A DNA stretch of 64,000 nucleotides from contig JAMZAV010000306.1 in NCBI GenBank assembly GCA_024449915.1, positions 372,001-436,000 on the forward strand. Reading direction: 5' to 3'. Position numbers and translations under genes: made by a program. The stretch comes from Sweltsa coloradensis (Eukaryota > Arthropoda > Insecta > Plecoptera > Chloroperlidae). Positions 61,184-64,000 of this stretch are shown piece after piece. The number at the start of each line of letters is the position of its first letter. Position 1 is the first letter of the stretch. The notes beneath the pieces are model-generated. The model was not told the origin of the DNA, ran no database searches, and saw only the letters and a program-made list of their open reading frames with translations.

Positions 61184-62137
61184 TCATTTGTTTGATATTT
61201 TTGAGCCTGCTCGGCAACTTATTTAATATAAACTAACGCTGGTCAATACTAATAATATAACGCCCATGGAGAAATAATTCTGGTAATAATAATTTATAGC
61301 ACGAAATTGTTTCCCGGACAGATCTAGGCGTTCCGTAGGGGGCCTAGGATCTAGCTGCGAGTTTCCGAGTTTAGCACCACCAACGACGTACGTTAGGTTA
61401 CGGGAAACAGCTTTTTCCGAAAACATGGGTTAACGAAATGGCTGTAGGTCTAGTCTTTTAGAAATTACACGGATGCAAGTAAAATAATTTCCTATAATTT
61501 TGCCCGGAACTATCTGGTTTTGTAGGAAATCAAATCGGGTCCGATCGGAAATATAGGCCTAAATTGACTCTTCGGAAAAAGGAATTAAATATATTTCAAT
61601 GAGTTGCAGGATGATTCTGAACATGACAACAGGCTAACTAATGTCATAACATTAATTTACAACAAAATCACATATCACAACATTCACCAACGATTGATTA
61701 TTGAGCATTCAAATCGTCAGTTTATACACTGCTGCTTAGGGAAGGACTACTTCTAATGCTACTCCGGCCGGCCATGATGCACGTTACGCCCACCGACAGT
61801 GCTGCCCCTGGATTTCACTTTAAACGCGTATAAGAACGAGTCGAGTGTGAAATTCTGCAGAGGGCATTGCAGGCACCGTAGCGTCAGGTCGAGCCACTAG
61901 AGACGCGAGGAAATGTGTCTCCCTTGAGCGAAGCTATAATGTTACTTTAGGTAATTATATTTGCATAGGAATTCTTCATATTATTCTTGCTTATGAATAA
62001 CTAATTCAACCAAGTTGGCTCGATCCGCTTTTAATATACATCTTAAACTGAAAATCAATTCTGTGACTGAGTATAGGAATACAATTTTTTCTATGCCCAA
62101 AAACAAAGAATGAAAAAAATGGGATAAAATACAGTGA
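61184..62137. other. Intergenic, no gene seen
   Basis: AATGCTACTCCGGCCGG (61756) is a rough inverse of CCGCCGGAGTAGCATT (60562), possibly ends of an older element. Confidence 0.35.
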
Positions 62138-62891
62138 TTGGATGAGCGTAGCGAGCGAAGCGAAGATTCCATTTCACTACACTGGAGAAAAAAATCCGGA
62201 ATGTTTTTTTTTCTTTTGTTTCTGTATTTTTGTATGTCTGTTAACACGATTCCGGTTAAACCGGCCGATACTCCAATTGCGATGAAATTTTATGGAGGCC
62301 TTTTAAATCTCTGAACCAAAAGCTGCCACGTTTTTGAGCGCAATCGAAAAATTATTTTTCATAAAAATCGCAATTTTTAGATTTTTTTCGATTTAAAAAA
62401 ATTCTTCACTTATAAACCTACAGCTTTATCCGATTTTAATGATTTTTTCACAGAACCTTAATTTTATGAATTAAGGTATTCCTGTGAAATTTGAGCGCAA
62501 TCAAAAAACTTTTTCTCATGAAAATCGAAATTTTACGTTTTTTTCAATTATTTGACTTATAACACCTACATGCTTAACCCTATTGTAATGATTTTTTCAC
62601 AGAACCTTAATTTTATAAATTAATATATTCGTGTAAAATATGTGCGCAACCGAATAATTATTTCTTATGAAAATTTCAATATTACGATTTTTTCCTTTTT
62701 TTAAATTACGATTTATTAAAAAAAATTAAAATTTAAGTTAATTTTCTTATTTAATTTAATTAAATTTTAAAAAATCTTCAACTTAGTAATGATTTTTTCA
62801 CAGAACAACAGAAAATCCGCATAACACATGGCAGCTCAATGCACCAATTACGCTCATCCAACAACGCGGCGGGACTTAAGCGTTTTCCTAG
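62138..62891 (+). mobile_element. Helentron-like element, family B copy 2
   Basis: 5' TTGGATGAGCGTAGCGAGCG. The 3' end has CTCATCCAACAACGC, a GCGTT hairpin partner and CTAG at 62888-62891 followed by T. Internal GAGCGCAATCGAAAAATTA units as at 8.4-9.1 kb. Confidence 0.65.
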
Positions 62892-62944
62892 TATTCCTTT
62901 ATTATATTATTAAATGAACTGAAATCTATTAAAATAAATAATTA

Positions 62945-62993
62945 ACATTTTGTCCTCCTTTGTAAATCAGATTTATAACTGAATAGGATAGAC

Positions 62994-63030
<37 letters not shown>

Positions 63031-63037
63031 ATACAAA

Positions 63038-63076
<39 letters not shown>

Positions 63077-63090
63077 AAAATTAAATTAAA
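62945..63090 (+). repeat. LINE-like 3'-end family, copy 9, with AAAT array
   Basis: GTCCTCCTTTGTAAATCAG, AACTGAATAGGATAGACGTT, then about 80 bp of AAAT repeats. Confidence 0.7.
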
Positions 63091-64000
63091 TAAAGTGAAA
63101 ATACACAAAATTAGTATGTCACAAATTTTCTCATCATAACAGGGGGACTACTCATCCACCCCCACTTCTTCCTGGGACCATTCGACGTTTTTCCTGTGGA
63201 CTCCCCCCCCCTCACTTCAGAATGTTAACCATCATCTACAAATGAAGAAACAAGTAACAGTCGTTATACTTAGGGCTTTGTGTTTCTAGAATGTACTGAT
63301 TTGTGGCAGTTGTAAGGATGCACAAGCCCCAAAAACGCACTTATCAGCTCATCCATTCCCCTACCCCCCCCCCCCCCCTAATCGAAAAAGAGTTCTACAC
63401 GCCTGATCATAATATGACGGGAGAAATCGGCTGGGACAACGAGGCTAATCGTGAGAGGAAAGATGACAATTGAATGACGCATTAATTACGCACCCCGCCT
63501 AGGGAATAGTGTGTGTGATACCGACCTAGCTACGCATGGCTAGACGCATGAAACCGCACGCACGACGCTAGAGAGCGTGTCAGGGATGGGGGTGTATTGA
63601 GGGGGGGGGGGGTGAAGGGGGGTGGCTACATAAGGAGCTGTTGTCTCTCACCAGGCCATAGGTGGCCACATTCGGAAAGATGTGACCGGGTAAACCCAGC
63701 TTTTTGTTAGACGATACAAAACTAAAAAGAAATTGTATTTGTATCATTTGACAAAAAAATCGTACACCAACTGTTGTTTCAGAAATATATTTATCCTTAT
63801 ATAGCTGAAGCTAAAGGTGTTTAGAAACAACATCCAGAAAACCGATTCTCAAAATTTAATTTTGCACTAGATGTGCTGACTACACTATTGTCAAAAAAGC
63901 GACATATAATGGCCAAAAGTGAGATTATGTCCCGCCCAAAAAATCTTTTCAGCCATGTTTCTTCGTCTTTCAAATTATCGGCCAGAGGTGGCTATAATAG
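63091..64000. other. Intergenic, no gene seen
   Basis: Poly-C at 63365-63378 and poly-G at 63601-63612; no exon supported up to the window end. Confidence 0.4.

Overview
This is a 64 kb piece of an AT-rich, intron-bearing animal genome. It has tRNA-derived SINEs, LINE remnants, short TIR elements, rolling-circle-type elements, long (AAAT)n tails and spliced genes, and no bacterial gene organisation. The protein family found is most like arthropod CCP/Sushi-type modules, so an invertebrate, perhaps an arthropod, is my best guess. The species cannot be read from the sequence.

Only two genes are well supported. Both are on the minus strand at 48.7-50.5 kb and 56.7-58.5 kb. They are tandem paralogues with the same structure: a tiny first exon that is almost entirely a signal peptide and ends in CAG, a phase-0 intron of 1.1-1.3 kb, and one GC-rich terminal exon starting GGC-GCN-CTG (Gly-Ala-Leu-Ser). 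The predicted secreted proteins (145 and 195 aa) share an acidic/Ser linker and a compact four-cysteine domain with invariant Cys spacing up to C3. That domain resembles a Sushi/CCP fold with one cysteine replaced by Trp. Their C-terminal tails differ completely: Gly/Ser/Asp-rich in one, LPxxP hexad repeats in the other. I reconstructed the first exons by hand from the opposite strand because they are too short to stand out as ORFs.

The rest is mostly repeats. (1) At least nine rolling-circle-like elements (2.0-3.9, 7.4-9.2, 10.8-11.6, 20.5-21.0, 25.4-26.3, 35.3-36.0, 52.6-53.3, 57.8-58.1, 62.1-62.9 kb) have asymmetric terminal inverted repeats, a hairpin followed by CTAG at one end and apparent T|T insertion. 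They look like non-autonomous Helentron/Helitron2 elements. (2) Five copies of a tRNA-Gly-like SINE share a 3' stem-loop and (AAAT)n tail with a separate LINE-like 3'-end family of nine copies. (3) Two more tRNA-derived SINE families occur. (4) TIR elements include a hAT-like MITE and a 52-bp palindromic derivative, each with a perfect 8-bp target duplication, a Harbinger-like MITE with TAA duplication, and two long foldback elements, one inserted into a SINE. (5) Decayed non-LTR reverse transcriptase pieces lie at 38.5-39.4, 39.9-40.0 and 58.9-59.3 kb. (6) Tandem arrays include a 65-bp unit at 40.3 kb and ~300-bp units at 44.6-45.7 kb.

No tRNA or rRNA gene, CRISPR array or operon is visible. 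The long intergenic stretches (3.9-6.4, 11.6-14.9, 40.5-44.6, 45.7-48.5, 53.3-56.7 kb) show no supportable exon, though short or lineage-specific exons could be missed by eye.
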